Origin: Clostridium sp. OF03-18AA | Lineage (GTDB): Bacteria > Bacillota > Clostridia > Lachnospirales > Lachnospiraceae | Assembly (NCBI RefSeq): GCF_003478035.1 | Contig: NZ_QUEP01000006.1 | Span: forward strand, 62,001-126,000 | Direction of reading: 5' to 3' | Length of the DNA: 64,000 nt | Part shown: piece by piece, positions 42,030 through 51,139 of the stretch | Position numbering within the stretch: position 1 is the stretch's first letter | Layout of the letters: every line of letters starts with the position of its first letter | Program-made: the position numbers and the translations under genes | The notes under the pieces: model-generated | Databases searched by the model: none | What the model was told of the DNA's origin: nothing | What the model saw: only the letters and a program-made list of their open reading frames with translations

Positions 42030-45000
42030 GCGAATTCGAAGTAGCGATTAAGATCGCCGGAAAATTAGATAAATCGCTGCAGACGTCAGTCAGCAGCGCA
42101 CAGAAGATGCTCGGCAGCCTTGGAAAAGGCGGCCTGTCTTCCGCATTAACCGGTATCGGAAATGTAATGGAAAGTACCGGAAAAGCGCTCACCACAGGAG
42201 TCACGATGCCGGTAATCGCGCTCGGTGCCACATCCGTGAAGGAGTTCGGATCCGTAGATAAGTCCATGAAGCTCGTCCAGGCAACCATGGGATCAACAGA
42301 CGCCCAGGCCAAACAGCTCGAATCGACAATGAAAAAAGCAGCGGCAAATTCCGTATTCGGAATGCAGGACGCAGCAGACGCAACGCTGAACTTCGCACGC
42401 CAGGGTTTCAATGCAAAGCAGGCAGGAGACATGCTGACGCCCGCGCTGAACCTGGCAGCAGGAACGGCGACGGATTTATCAGTCGTAACCGGCGGCCTCG
42501 GAAACGCCCTGAAGATGTTCGGCAAGGACTCAAACTACGCAGCGACAGCAGCAGATATCCTATCGACAGCCCAGGCGCAGGCCAACACGACTGTCACGGA
42601 TTTATTCGACGCCATGGCAACAGCAGGACCGATCTGCAGCTCAGTCGGATGGTCAATGTCCGATCTGGCCGCAATTACTGATATCTTCGGCGATGCCGGA
42701 ATCAGTGGTGCTGAAGGAGCCACGGCACTGAAAACAGGTCTGGCCAGATTAGCAAGTCCGGCCAAAGACGGAGCTACCTGGATTAAAAAACTAGGCTTGG
42801 AGATATTCAATTCAGATGGATCCATGAAAAGCATGGTCGACGTGCAGAAGCAGCTGCATGATAGCTTTCAGGGCTTAACCAGCCAGGAACAGATGAGTGC
42901 GGCGGCCGCAATCTTCGGAAAGAACCAGATGGCCAAGTGGATGACACTGATCAATGCATCACCGGATCAGGTACAGAAATACGCAAGCTCGCTGGAAGGA
43001 GCGGCCGGAAGCTCGCAGAAGATGGCAGACGCACTCCTATCCGGAATGGGTGGATCCCTGGAAAAACTGAATTCATCCTTTGACGTTATGAAATATACGG
43101 TCGGAGGAATCGCCAGCGAAGTCCTGAAGCCTTTCGTGGATAATTTGACCGGGCTGATTGACAAATTCAACAACCTGGATCCGTCGATGCAGAAGAACAT
43201 CGTGAAGTGGGTAGGCATTGCAGCCGCAGCGGGACCAGTTCTGCTGATCGGCGGTCGACTGTTCAAAATGGCCGGATCCCTGGTGGGAACATTCGGCAAG
43301 GTTGGAAAAGCGATCGGAAGCATCGGAAAGAAAACTAAAGGCATGAGCGCACCGCTCAAAGAGGGAAGCAGTGTAATGTCCGCAGCAGCCAAGAATGCGC
43401 TCGGATTCGGAATCGGATTCGCAGCCGCAGCCGCAGGCGTGTGGATATTAGTAAAAGCAGCCAAGGAACTCGCTGCAGCGGGGCCAGGAGCGCAGATAGC
43501 AACCGTCCTGATGGCCGGAGGCATTATCGCATTGATGGCAGTAGCAGCACAGCTCGCACCGAAGCTGCAGGCAGGCACACAAGGTCTCCTGGCATTCGGA
43601 GGTGCAATCTTAATGGCCGGAGCCGGTATGAGTTTGATGGCAATGGCAGCAACACAGGTGGCAGCCGCAGGACCGATGGCATTTGCAAGCCTGGCACTCA
43701 TGGAAGGCGGCATCATTGCACTATTGGCAGTAGCCGGAGCAATGGGACCACAGCTCGCCGGAGCATCTGCGGGACTTCTCGCATTTGGCGGAGCAGTTCT
43801 GATGGCAGCGGCCGGAATGAGCCTCATGGCGATGGCAGCAACACAGGTAGCGGCAGCCGGACCGATGGCAATCGCAGCACTCACAATCATGGAAGTAGGA
43901 ATGATCGCAATGATGGCAGTAGCCGGAGCGCTCGGACCTGCACTCACAGCAGCATCAGTCGGACTGATTGCATTCGGAGCTTCTATCGTTCTGGCGGCAA
44001 CAGGATGCCTGATCATGGTCCAGGCGGCGACGCAGATCGCAAGCGCAGGACCGGCAGCGCAGATCGCCCTTGCACTCTTAGCGGCGGGACTGATCGCATT
44101 CGGAGCAATAGCCGGAGCCTTGGCGCCAATACTCCTGGCAGGAGCTGCAGCGATCGCAGCACTGGGAGCAGCGCTCACATTAGTGGCAACAGCGGCCATG
44201 CTGGGAGCAGCAGCGCTGGCCATTATATCGGTATCGCTTCCGCTTTTATCAACATACGGAGCGACCGGAGCATCGGCAATCCTGACACTTAGCGGAGCAC
44301 TAACAGCATTCGCAGCATCTGCAGCAGTATGCGGAGCCGGAGCATTAGTGGCAGCCGCAGGACTTCTCGCAATGGCAGCCGGAGCCTTGGCGGCCGGAGC
44401 GGGCGTTTTAATGGTTGGAGCTGGAGCCGTGGTACTTGCTGCAGCAATCGCAATGATCGCAGCAGGAGCAACAGCCAGCATGGCCTCATTCATGCTTTTA
44501 GCAGCGATGGTCCGTTTATTCGGAACCGCAGCACTATCAGCAACAGCGCCAATCCTAGCACTCACAGCGGCAATGCTGCCATTCGCGGCGGCCGCACTTG
44601 CAATGGCAGCCGGAGCAACGGCAGGAGGCGCAGCCCTTCTGATACTGGCAGCCGGAGCACTAGCCGCATCAGTCGGCATGGTACCACTCGCAGCAGCCCT
44701 GGCACTTGCAGCAGCATCGGTGGAAATCATCGGAGCCAGTGCAAAGGCAGCTGGATCGGCGCTTAAATCAATGGCCAAAGGTGCAACAGGAACCGCGGCC
44801 AAGATGGCAATCATAGCTGCAGGAGCCGCACCACTCGCGGCAGCCCTGGCACCACTCGCGGTCGCAGCGGCAGCAGCGGCAGCGGCAGTCCTGGCCTTAG
44901 CGGCAGGAAGTACAGCGGCAGCAGCTGCAATCATGCTCCTGGCAGCAGGAATCACAATGACAGCCGGAGCGCTGACGCTTTGCAGCGCATCGATAACAGC

Positions 45001-46030
45001 ATTCAAGGCAAGCGCGGCAGGAATCAACGCAGTGGCAACGCCAACAGCTGCAGCATTCACAAGGATGGCAGCGGCAGTGGCACCGTTCACCGCAGCGATC
45101 ACAGCGCTGGCCGGACCGATGATGGCAACATCAGCATCCATGGTCGTATTTGCAGGAGGCATCACAGTAGCGGCAGCTTCAGCAACCGCGCTGGCCGTAT
45201 CACTGCGGTCGACAATGGCAACACTTGGAACGCTCGGAGCTTTAACCACAGTAGCCATGAATATGGTCACAGTGGCCATCAGAAACTCCATGACACAGTC
45301 GAACCAGGCCGTGGTAACCGGAATCACCGTGATGCGGACAACAACGCAGACCGGAATGACAACCATCGTGGCCGTGACCAGAAACGGCATGACCATGTTC
45401 GTGGTGGCGGTCAGAACAGGCGGAAGCCAGGCAGTGGCAGCATGCAGAAGCGCAAGCAGCCAGATGGTCGGAGCTTTCTCCGGACTTTCAGGAAGCATGT
45501 ACAGCGCCGGATCATTCGCGATGGCCGGACTTAGGAACGGTATCGCAGCCGGTGGAGCTGCAGCGATCGCCCAGGCGAGAAGCATAGCCAACCAGGTAGC
45601 AGCAACCGTCAACAGCGCTTTGAAGATTCACTCTCCATCAAGAGTCCTGGATCAATCAGGACAGTACGCAGGCCAAGGTCTCGCAGGAGGTATCCAGAAG
45701 ACTGGAGCACTCGTTCAGAAGGCAGCCAACGAATCACTCGCGCAGCCGGTAATGAACGCGGGCTCCAAGACGCTGGAGGCTCCACAGTTCGAGAACCGGT
45801 CGAGCGTGATCGGAGACACCGTGAGCGCATTTACTGGACAGAAGCAGTCCGGGAATGGTAACAGCAATGAATCTGCAAGCCAGCAGTTCGTATTCAGTCC
45901 AACGTACCGATTCGAGGCGGGCACACCGTCCAAGGAGGACATGGTAGAGGCGAACAGAATGAGCCAGGCAGAATTTAAGAAAATGATGAAAGAATACCTG
46001 CGGACGGAAGGCCGCCGGGCATTCGCATAG
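42026..46030 (+). CDS. Tape measure protein
   Basis: 1334 residues. The N-terminal ~400 residues match TP901-type tape measures (VKEFGSVDKSMKLVQATMGS; GDAGISGAEGATALKTGLAR). Residues ~450-1120 are extremely Ala/Gly/Met/Leu-rich hydrophobic repeats of ~62 residues (units around MSLMAMAATQVAAAGPMA). The C-terminal ~200 residues contain KIHSPSRVLDQSGQYAGQGL, typical of tape-measure ends. It sets tail length and is ejected into the cell. Ala-rich codon bias leaves an 881-codon stop-free frame on the opposite strand, which I regard as an artefact. Confidence 0.95.
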   Translation: MSEFEVAIKIAGKLDKSLQTSVSSAQKMLGSLGKGGLSSALTGIGNVMESTGKALTTGVTMPVIALGATSVKEFGSVDKSMKLVQATMGSTDAQAKQLESTMKKAAANSVFGMQDAADATLNFARQGFNAKQAGDMLTPALNLAAGTATDLSVVTGGLGNALKMFGKDSNYAATAADILSTAQAQANTTVTDLFDAMATAGPICSSVGWSMSDLAAITDIFGDAGISGAEGATALKTGLARLASPAKDGATWIKKLGLEIFNSDGSMKSMVDVQKQLHDSFQGLTSQEQMSAAAAIFGKNQMAKWMTLINASPDQVQKYASSLEGAAGSSQKMADALLSGMGGSLEKLNSSFDVMKYTVGGIASEVLKPFVDNLTGLIDKFNNLDPSMQKNIVKWVGIAAAAGPVLLIGGRLFKMAGSLVGTFGKVGKAIGSIGKKTKGMSAPLKEGSSVMSAAAKNALGFGIGFAAAAAGVWILVKAAKELAAAGPGAQIATVLMAGGIIALMAVAAQLAPKLQAGTQGLLAFGGAILMAGAGMSLMAMAATQVAAAGPMAFASLALMEGGIIALLAVAGAMGPQLAGASAGLLAFGGAVLMAAAGMSLMAMAATQVAAAGPMAIAALTIMEVGMIAMMAVAGALGPALTAASVGLIAFGASIVLAATGCLIMVQAATQIASAGPAAQIALALLAAGLIAFGAIAGALAPILLAGAAAIAALGAALTLVATAAMLGAAALAIISVSLPLLSTYGATGASAILTLSGALTAFAASAAVCGAGALVAAAGLLAMAAGALAAGAGVLMVGAGAVVLAAAIAMIAAGATASMASFMLLAAMVRLFGTAALSATAPILALTAAMLPFAAAALAMAAGATAGGAALLILAAGALAASVGMVPLAAALALAAASVEIIGASAKAAGSALKSMAKGATGTAAKMAIIAAGAAPLAAALAPLAVAAAAAAAAVLALAAGSTAAAAAIMLLAAGITMTAGALTLCSASITAFKASAAGINAVATPTAAAFTRMAAAVAPFTAAITALAGPMMATSASMVVFAGGITVAAASATALAVSLRSTMATLGTLGALTTVAMNMVTVAIRNSMTQSNQAVVTGITVMRTTTQTGMTTIVAVTRNGMTMFVVAVRTGGSQAVAACRSASSQMVGAFSGLSGSMYSAGSFAMAGLRNGIAAGGAAAIAQARSIANQVAATVNSALKIHSPSRVLDQSGQYAGQGLAGGIQKTGALVQKAANESLAQPVMNAGSKTLEAPQFENRSSVIGDTVSAFTGQKQSGNGNSNESASQQFVFSPTYRFEAGTPSKEDMVEANRMSQAEFKKMMKEYLRTEGRRAFA

Positions 46031-46044
46031 AAAGGAGGATATAA

Positions 46045-46305
46045 GTGGCGAACGTTTACTACACAGAAGCAGGAGACACATGGGACAAGATCGCATACGA
46101 CCAGTATGGATCCGAAAAATTCATGCAACAGCTAATCCTGGCAAACTGGGACAAACTGGACGTGCTTGTATTCTCCGACGGGGAGGAAATCATCCTCCCC
46201 GATATCCCCGAAGATGAACTCAACGACACACCGGTATGGAGATCTGATTCAGACAGAGACGATGGAATACCGGCGGCAGATGAAGACGAATCGGAGGTGG
46301 AGTAA
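46045..46305 (+). CDS. LysM-type tail protein X (gpX)
   Basis: 86 residues from GTG 46045 (AAAGGAGGATATAA). A LysM-like fold: AGDTWDKIAYDQYGSEKFMQ, LILANWDKLDVLVFSDGEEI, ILPDIP. P2 gpX family, at the tail tip/completion. Acidic C-terminus overlaps the next start. Confidence 0.9.
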   Translation: MANVYYTEAGDTWDKIAYDQYGSEKFMQQLILANWDKLDVLVFSDGEEIILPDIPEDELNDTPVWRSDSDRDDGIPAADEDESEVE

Positions 46306-47591
46306 TGGCAGAAGCAAGACGCGTGATCCCGGATATAGACTTCAATGGGAAAAGCGCAAAGAAGTCGCTGGACGGTCTCACGGAGCAGATCGAATACGAC
46401 GACGTGGCATCCGGAGCCAGCGACACGCTCTCCATTCAGGTCTTCAATAAAGACATGAAATTCTTAAAAGGCTGGCTGCCGAAGAAGGGAGACCGGATCA
46501 CGGCCAGCCTCACCTTTAAGAATTGGACCAAAGAGGGAGCAGACAAAAAGCTATCATGCGGAGACTTTCTCCTGGATGAGATGAAGATGACCGGAGGTCC
46601 GCTCGTGGCCACGCTTGGAGGAATATCAATCCCGACAAACTCGGCCATCAAATCAACTAACAGGACAAAGGCCTGGAAGAAAGTCAGCATTAAACAGATC
46701 GCCCAGGAGATCGCAAAGAGATACGGCCTGAAGCTCATCTTTGATGGACCGAACTACACCATCAAATCCATAGAACAGACAGACAAAAGCGACAGCTCAT
46801 TTTTATATGATTTGTGCAAGGATTACGGTCTCGGAATGAAAGTCTATAAGAACAAAATCGTGATATGGGGAAAAAGCAAATACGAAGGCAAAAAAGCCAC
46901 GGCAACCATAAAGCGTGCAGACTTCATCGGGGATGATTGGGACTACACAGACACACTGGAAGGCACGTACACCGGAGCCCGGACGTCATATAAAAAGGGC
47001 AATGACAGCAAGGAAATCAGCATCTATGTCGGACTGGTTGGAGAAAAAGCAAAAGGAGCCCGGACGCTGAAAATCAGCGAGCAGAGCGACAGCGAGAACG
47101 ACGCCAGATACAAAGCCGCTGCCAAGGTCAACCTGGAGAACGAAAAAGCAACCGTGCTCACAGGAACGATATTCGCAAGGCCAGAAATCGTGGCCGGAAT
47201 CTGCGTAACAGTGAAAGACCTCGGCAAAGCGGATGGAAAATACTTCGTGGACGAAGTGAAGACCAAAGTATCAGACAGCGGAACCACACAAGAGATTCAG
47301 CTGCATAAGTGTCAGAAGCAGCTCAAAGGAGATCCGCCACCAGCGCCACCAGCACCACCAGCGCCAGCAAAGAAGACGTACAAGGTCGGCGACATTGTAA
47401 ACTTCCATGGCGGAACACACTACTACAGTTCATATCCAGGAGCGCGAGGCTACAGCGCAAGAGCAGGCAGGGCAAAGATAACGCTCGGACCTAACTGCAG
47501 AGGAAACGGCCATGCGCATCCATGGCACCTGATACACGTAGACAGCTCGTCGAACGTTTACGGATGGGTAGACGAGGGAACATTTGACTAG
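46305..47591 (+). CDS. gpD-like tail hub protein with C-terminal SH3-like extension
   Basis: 428 residues. Residues 1-~330 are the late-control/gpD hub fold (RRVIPDIDFNGKSAKKSLDG; SIKQIAQEIAKRYGLKLIFD). A Pro/Ala linker (~342-358) leads to an SH3b-like domain (TYKVGDIVNFHGGTHYYSSY ... GHAHPWHLIHVDSSSNVYGW) that could bind cell wall. The fusion suggests that the hub itself contacts peptidoglycan on injection. Confidence 0.88.
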   Translation: MAEARRVIPDIDFNGKSAKKSLDGLTEQIEYDDVASGASDTLSIQVFNKDMKFLKGWLPKKGDRITASLTFKNWTKEGADKKLSCGDFLLDEMKMTGGPLVATLGGISIPTNSAIKSTNRTKAWKKVSIKQIAQEIAKRYGLKLIFDGPNYTIKSIEQTDKSDSSFLYDLCKDYGLGMKVYKNKIVIWGKSKYEGKKATATIKRADFIGDDWDYTDTLEGTYTGARTSYKKGNDSKEISIYVGLVGEKAKGARTLKISEQSDSENDARYKAAAKVNLENEKATVLTGTIFARPEIVAGICVTVKDLGKADGKYFVDEVKTKVSDSGTTQEIQLHKCQKQLKGDPPPAPPAPPAPAKKTYKVGDIVNFHGGTHYYSSYPGARGYSARAGRAKITLGPNCRGNGHAHPWHLIHVDSSSNVYGWVDEGTFD

Positions 47592-47601
47592 GAGGTAAAT
47601 C

Positions 47602-48027
47602 ATGGCAGACAGAACCATCAGAATCGGGAAGGTCTCGTCCGTTGATTACGGAAGCGGAATGATCAAGGTCACATATCCGGATCTCGACAATTCCGTGACC
47701 GACGACCTCCCTTATTTAACATTCAACGATGAATACAAGATGCCGAAGGTCGGAGCCAGCGTGCTGGTCGTTCATCTTTCCAACGGATCCGCGATGGGAA
47801 TCGTGGCCGGAACGTACTGGAACAGCAGCCACAGACCACCGGTCAGCGGCAAAGGCGTATACAGAAAAGACCTGGCGCAGGCAATCGGTGAAGCCTTCCT
47901 GCAGTATTCAGGAAGCTCGCTGCAGATTCACGCACCGGCAATCACTCTCGACGCTTCAAGGATCACGCTGGCCACAAAGAGCGGAAGCATCACCGTGGCC
48001 GAAATCATCAACCACATCAAAGGATAG
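47602..48027 (+). CDS. gpV-like baseplate spike protein
   Basis: 141 residues, RBS AGGAGG. N-terminal OB fold (RIGKVSSVDYGSGMIKVTYP; GASVLVVHLSNGSAMGIVAG) and a short C-terminal beta repeat (APAITLDASRITLATKSGSI) typical of GPV/VgrG-like membrane-piercing spikes. Confidence 0.88.
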   Translation: MADRTIRIGKVSSVDYGSGMIKVTYPDLDNSVTDDLPYLTFNDEYKMPKVGASVLVVHLSNGSAMGIVAGTYWNSSHRPPVSGKGVYRKDLAQAIGEAFLQYSGSSLQIHAPAITLDASRITLATKSGSITVAEIINHIKG

Positions 48028-48038
48028 GAGGTATTCAG

Positions 48039-48761
48039 ATGGCGACATACAAAGTCACAGCGAGGTCAGGGCTCCGCGTGAGAAGCAAGCCGAACGGAAC
48101 CATCTTGACAGCAATGCCATACGGAACCACGGTATCCGGAGATGGAAAAAAGCAAGGCGGATGGTACCACGTAAAATACAAAGGAAGATGGGGCTGGTCT
48201 TATGGCCAATACCTGAAAACGGTCGCAGAGAAAAAGAAGACCGTGGCCAGCATCGCAGCCAAGAAGAAACCGGCCAAAAAGCCCAAGACGAAAAGAGCTA
48301 ACAGCAAAAAGAAAACAGACACCAAGAAGAAGACCGATGAATCAAAGAACCGTGCAAAAGCGAAAGGAACACTCGGCTGCTGGGGCACAGATCTGATATT
48401 CGAGGTCAATAGCAAGAAGATCCTGACAGCTAAAGATATCAAGGTATCGCAGGACTCCAGATGGACGAAGCACAACATCCTTCAGAACGTGCCGCGCGGG
48501 GAATTTAGCGGTCCGGATACAATGGGCGTCACTCTTACCATCACGCTATCTGCAGAGCATGGCGTGAAGCCAAGAAGCACGGTCGAGAAGATCCGGAAAG
48601 CCAACCGGAGCGGACAGGTGGAATACCTGGTTATTGGAGGCAAAATCATGGGCTCCAATAAAATGGCAATCACAGCAACATCAGAGGCATGGGACGCGAT
48701 CTATAACAAAGGAGAACTTGTGAAAGCTAAGATCGACGTCACATTCATGGAATATTCATAA
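48039..48761 (+). CDS. SH3b domain fused to gpU-like tail protein
   Basis: 240 residues. Residues 1-62 are a bacterial SH3 domain (RSGLRVRSKPNGTILTAMPY; GWYHVKYKGRWGWSYGQYL). A long Lys-rich linker (~65-108) leads to a P2 gpU-type domain (GCWGTDLIFEVNSKKILTAK; NVPRGEFSGPDTMGVTLTIT; GGKIMGSNKMAITATSEAWD). gpU normally stands alone, so this is a wall-binding fusion. RBS AGGAGG. Confidence 0.85.
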   Translation: MATYKVTARSGLRVRSKPNGTILTAMPYGTTVSGDGKKQGGWYHVKYKGRWGWSYGQYLKTVAEKKKTVASIAAKKKPAKKPKTKRANSKKKTDTKKKTDESKNRAKAKGTLGCWGTDLIFEVNSKKILTAKDIKVSQDSRWTKHNILQNVPRGEFSGPDTMGVTLTITLSAEHGVKPRSTVEKIRKANRSGQVEYLVIGGKIMGSNKMAITATSEAWDAIYNKGELVKAKIDVTFMEYS

Positions 48762-48775
48762 GGGAGGGAATCTAA

Positions 48776-49084
48776 GTGGCTTTTATAAGGATTAACCAGA
48801 TCAAAGACGCGGACGGTTCCATCGAACCGGATGAATTGGAACTGGCCAACGACATCATCGAAGCGATGATGATCACAAGAAAAGGATCTATCCCTGGAAG
48901 CCGGGGATACGGTCTGACACAGATCTTCATTGACATGCCAGGGCCGGACGCAATCAACATGATCACAGTGGAGCTCGCAGAGGCGATGGATGAATACATA
49001 CCAAGCCTGGAGCTTCAGGACATAAAAGGAACCCAGGACGAAGAAGGCGTGCTGGAGCTAGATATTTACTTAGGAAGGAGGTAA
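48776..49084 (+). CDS. Baseplate wedge protein (gpW/gp25-like)
   Basis: 102 residues from GTG 48776 (GGGAGGGAATCTAA). Shares the gp25-like lysozyme-fold wedge features IIEAMMITRKGSIPGSRGYG (~28-47) and ends in a beta strand VLELDIYLGRR. Standard partner of gpJ. Confidence 0.88.
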   Translation: MAFIRINQIKDADGSIEPDELELANDIIEAMMITRKGSIPGSRGYGLTQIFIDMPGPDAINMITVELAEAMDEYIPSLELQDIKGTQDEEGVLELDIYLGRR

Positions 49085-49091
49085 AAAGAGC

Positions 49092-50237
49092 ATGGCAATC
49101 GAACAGATCGAGAGACTCCCGGACGTCAGCTTCATCGATGACGACATCAACCTGGATGGAATCCAGAAGCAGATGCTCCAGGACTACCAGGATAAATACA
49201 TGGAGGAAACCGGAGAAGAAACCGTGCTGGACAGAGGCGAACCAATCGCCCTGATCTTATACGCCTGCAGCGTGCAGATTTACCAGATGTACATGTACGT
49301 TGATAGAGCCGGAAAGCAGAACCTTCTCAAGTACGCATTCGGAGCCTTCCTGGACAACCTGGCAGCGCTTAAGGGCATCGAGAGAACTGCTGCCAAGCCA
49401 GCGACCGTGACGATGCGCTTCACACTTTCAGAGGCGCAGACCGGAGCAATAGCAATCCCGGCCGGAACCAGAGTCACGGATGGCGAGGCATACTTCACGA
49501 CCGATAAGTATGCGGAGATTAAAGCAGGAGAGACCACGGTCGACGTGGCCTGCACTTCCATCGAGACCGGCGTAGATCTGAATGGAATCCATGAGGGAGC
49601 CATCCAGACACTCGTGGATCCGATCCCGTACATAGAGAGTGTGACCAACATCACGGAAACAGATGGCGGCGCGGATCCGGAGAGCGACGAATCCCTGAAG
49701 GACAGAATTTACATCGCGCCGTCCCGCTATTCAACAGCAGGAACCGAGGAAGCATATATCTACTGGGTAAAGACTTACAACAGCACTATCGCAGACGTCA
49801 AGGTTTCAAGTGACAACCCAGGCGAGGTAGATATCGTATTCCTGATGGATGACGGAATCCCAAGCCAGGAGATGATCACAGGGCTGACGAAGTACATCAC
49901 TGATCCGAACATCCGGCCGCTGACTGACAAGGTCGTCGTGAAGGCACCAACAGCGGTGAATTACAGCATCAGCCTGACCTATTATATCAATTCTTCAGAT
50001 TCAGGATCCGTGGAAACAATCCAGAGCGAGGTCGCCAAGGCAGTGGATGACTTCGTAACCTGGCAGCAGTCCAAGATCGGCCGAGACATCAACAGCTCGG
50101 AGCTGATCAAGAGAGTGACTGTAGCAGGAGCCAAGAGGGTAGAGCTTAAGAGTCCGGTCTTTCAGAAGATCGGCGGCACTTCCATCGCGTACTGTACAAG
50201 TAAGAACGTGACATACGGAGGTGTTGAGGATGATTGA
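49092..50237 (+). CDS. Baseplate protein J
   Basis: 381 residues. gpJ pattern: GAFLDNLAALKGIERTAAKP, AGTRVTDGEAYFTTDKYAEI, GADPESDESLKDRIYIAPSR and YIYWVKTYNSTIADVKVSSD. Main baseplate wedge component. RBS AGGAGG. Confidence 0.93.
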   Translation: MAIEQIERLPDVSFIDDDINLDGIQKQMLQDYQDKYMEETGEETVLDRGEPIALILYACSVQIYQMYMYVDRAGKQNLLKYAFGAFLDNLAALKGIERTAAKPATVTMRFTLSEAQTGAIAIPAGTRVTDGEAYFTTDKYAEIKAGETTVDVACTSIETGVDLNGIHEGAIQTLVDPIPYIESVTNITETDGGADPESDESLKDRIYIAPSRYSTAGTEEAYIYWVKTYNSTIADVKVSSDNPGEVDIVFLMDDGIPSQEMITGLTKYITDPNIRPLTDKVVVKAPTAVNYSISLTYYINSSDSGSVETIQSEVAKAVDDFVTWQQSKIGRDINSSELIKRVTVAGAKRVELKSPVFQKIGGTSIAYCTSKNVTYGGVEDD

Positions 50238-51135
50238 TATTAGAAACGGAGAGCTCGCAGACCTCTGGCCGGATGAGACAAGTCCGGAATTTAAGAGCAT
50301 AAGCTACGCGCTGCACATGGCAATTATTAGAATGCTGGAGAAAGCTGCAGGCGTAGGCAGCTCCTGCGATATTAACCACCTGGCAGAATCCACGCTGGAC
50401 TACCTGGCCGTGGAAACGCGAGCCATGTACTACGACCAGGGCGCGGACATCGAGACAAAGCGCTCAATCATAAAGAACACGCTCAAGTGGTACACACAAG
50501 CCGGAACAGTCAAAGCAACAGAGGAACTGATCGCCTCGGTGTTCGGAGGCGATGCGAGACTGATCGAGTGGTTCGACTTTACCGAGCCGCCGATCGAAGC
50601 TAATACATTCGATGTGGAAACAGAGGCGCTGATGACAAAAGACATCATCAACGAGCTGACCTCGGTCATTAAAAAGGTCAAGAATTCAAAGTCCCACATC
50701 CGAAGGGTGACCGTGCTGCGAGAACTCCACTCAGCAGCAACCATGGCCACCTGCATCACAGCAATAAATGAATGCACCGTGAGCAATCACGAGATATCAG
50801 ATACAGACGCAACCGAAGGAATGAACGTGGCAGCAGTCGCCGCACCGGTTACAGAGACCTACGCTCTGAATACCACAGCAGGAGACGTCCAGGCTACGGC
50901 CGGAGCATTTATCGCAAGCGCAACCGGCACCGAAGGAAGCACATACGTCCTGAATGATAATCAGGGAGCCACGGAGGCATCCGGCACCATCGATGTCGGG
51001 CCAGCCAATGCATCAGAGGAAAGCACCCACGCACTGAATGCGGAAACCGGCAAAGCAGACCTCTCACAAAGCGAAAGAGCAGCTATGAGAGCAAACATCG
51101 ACTACCAGACAACAACAGTCATAAAGGAGGAATAA
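50230..51135 (+). CDS. Tail protein I-like with repetitive C-terminal extension
   Basis: 301 residues from ATG 50230 (GGAGG eight bases upstream; GTG 50221 is inside the SD). Residues 1-~170 are gpI (LADLWPDETSPEFKSISYAL; KNTLKWYTQAGTVKATEELI). The C-terminal ~110 residues contain three imperfect repeats around ETYALNTTAGDVQATAG, STYVLNDNQGATEASG and STHALNAETGKAD, perhaps fibre-attachment strands. It links baseplate to the variable tail fibre encoded next. Confidence 0.88.
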   Translation: MIDIRNGELADLWPDETSPEFKSISYALHMAIIRMLEKAAGVGSSCDINHLAESTLDYLAVETRAMYYDQGADIETKRSIIKNTLKWYTQAGTVKATEELIASVFGGDARLIEWFDFTEPPIEANTFDVETEALMTKDIINELTSVIKKVKNSKSHIRRVTVLRELHSAATMATCITAINECTVSNHEISDTDATEGMNVAAVAAPVTETYALNTTAGDVQATAGAFIASATGTEGSTYVLNDNQGATEASGTIDVGPANASEESTHALNAETGKADLSQSERAAMRANIDYQTTTVIKEE

Positions 51136-51139
51136 ATCA

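Noticed and set aside
42967..45612. An 881-codon stop-free frame on the minus strand inside the tape-measure gene
   Set aside because: It mirrors the Ala/Gly-rich repeats: GCA/GGA-type codons read backwards rarely give stops. It has no ribosome-binding site, its product is low-complexity Ala/Ile/Met/Pro, and the plus-strand gene is certain.
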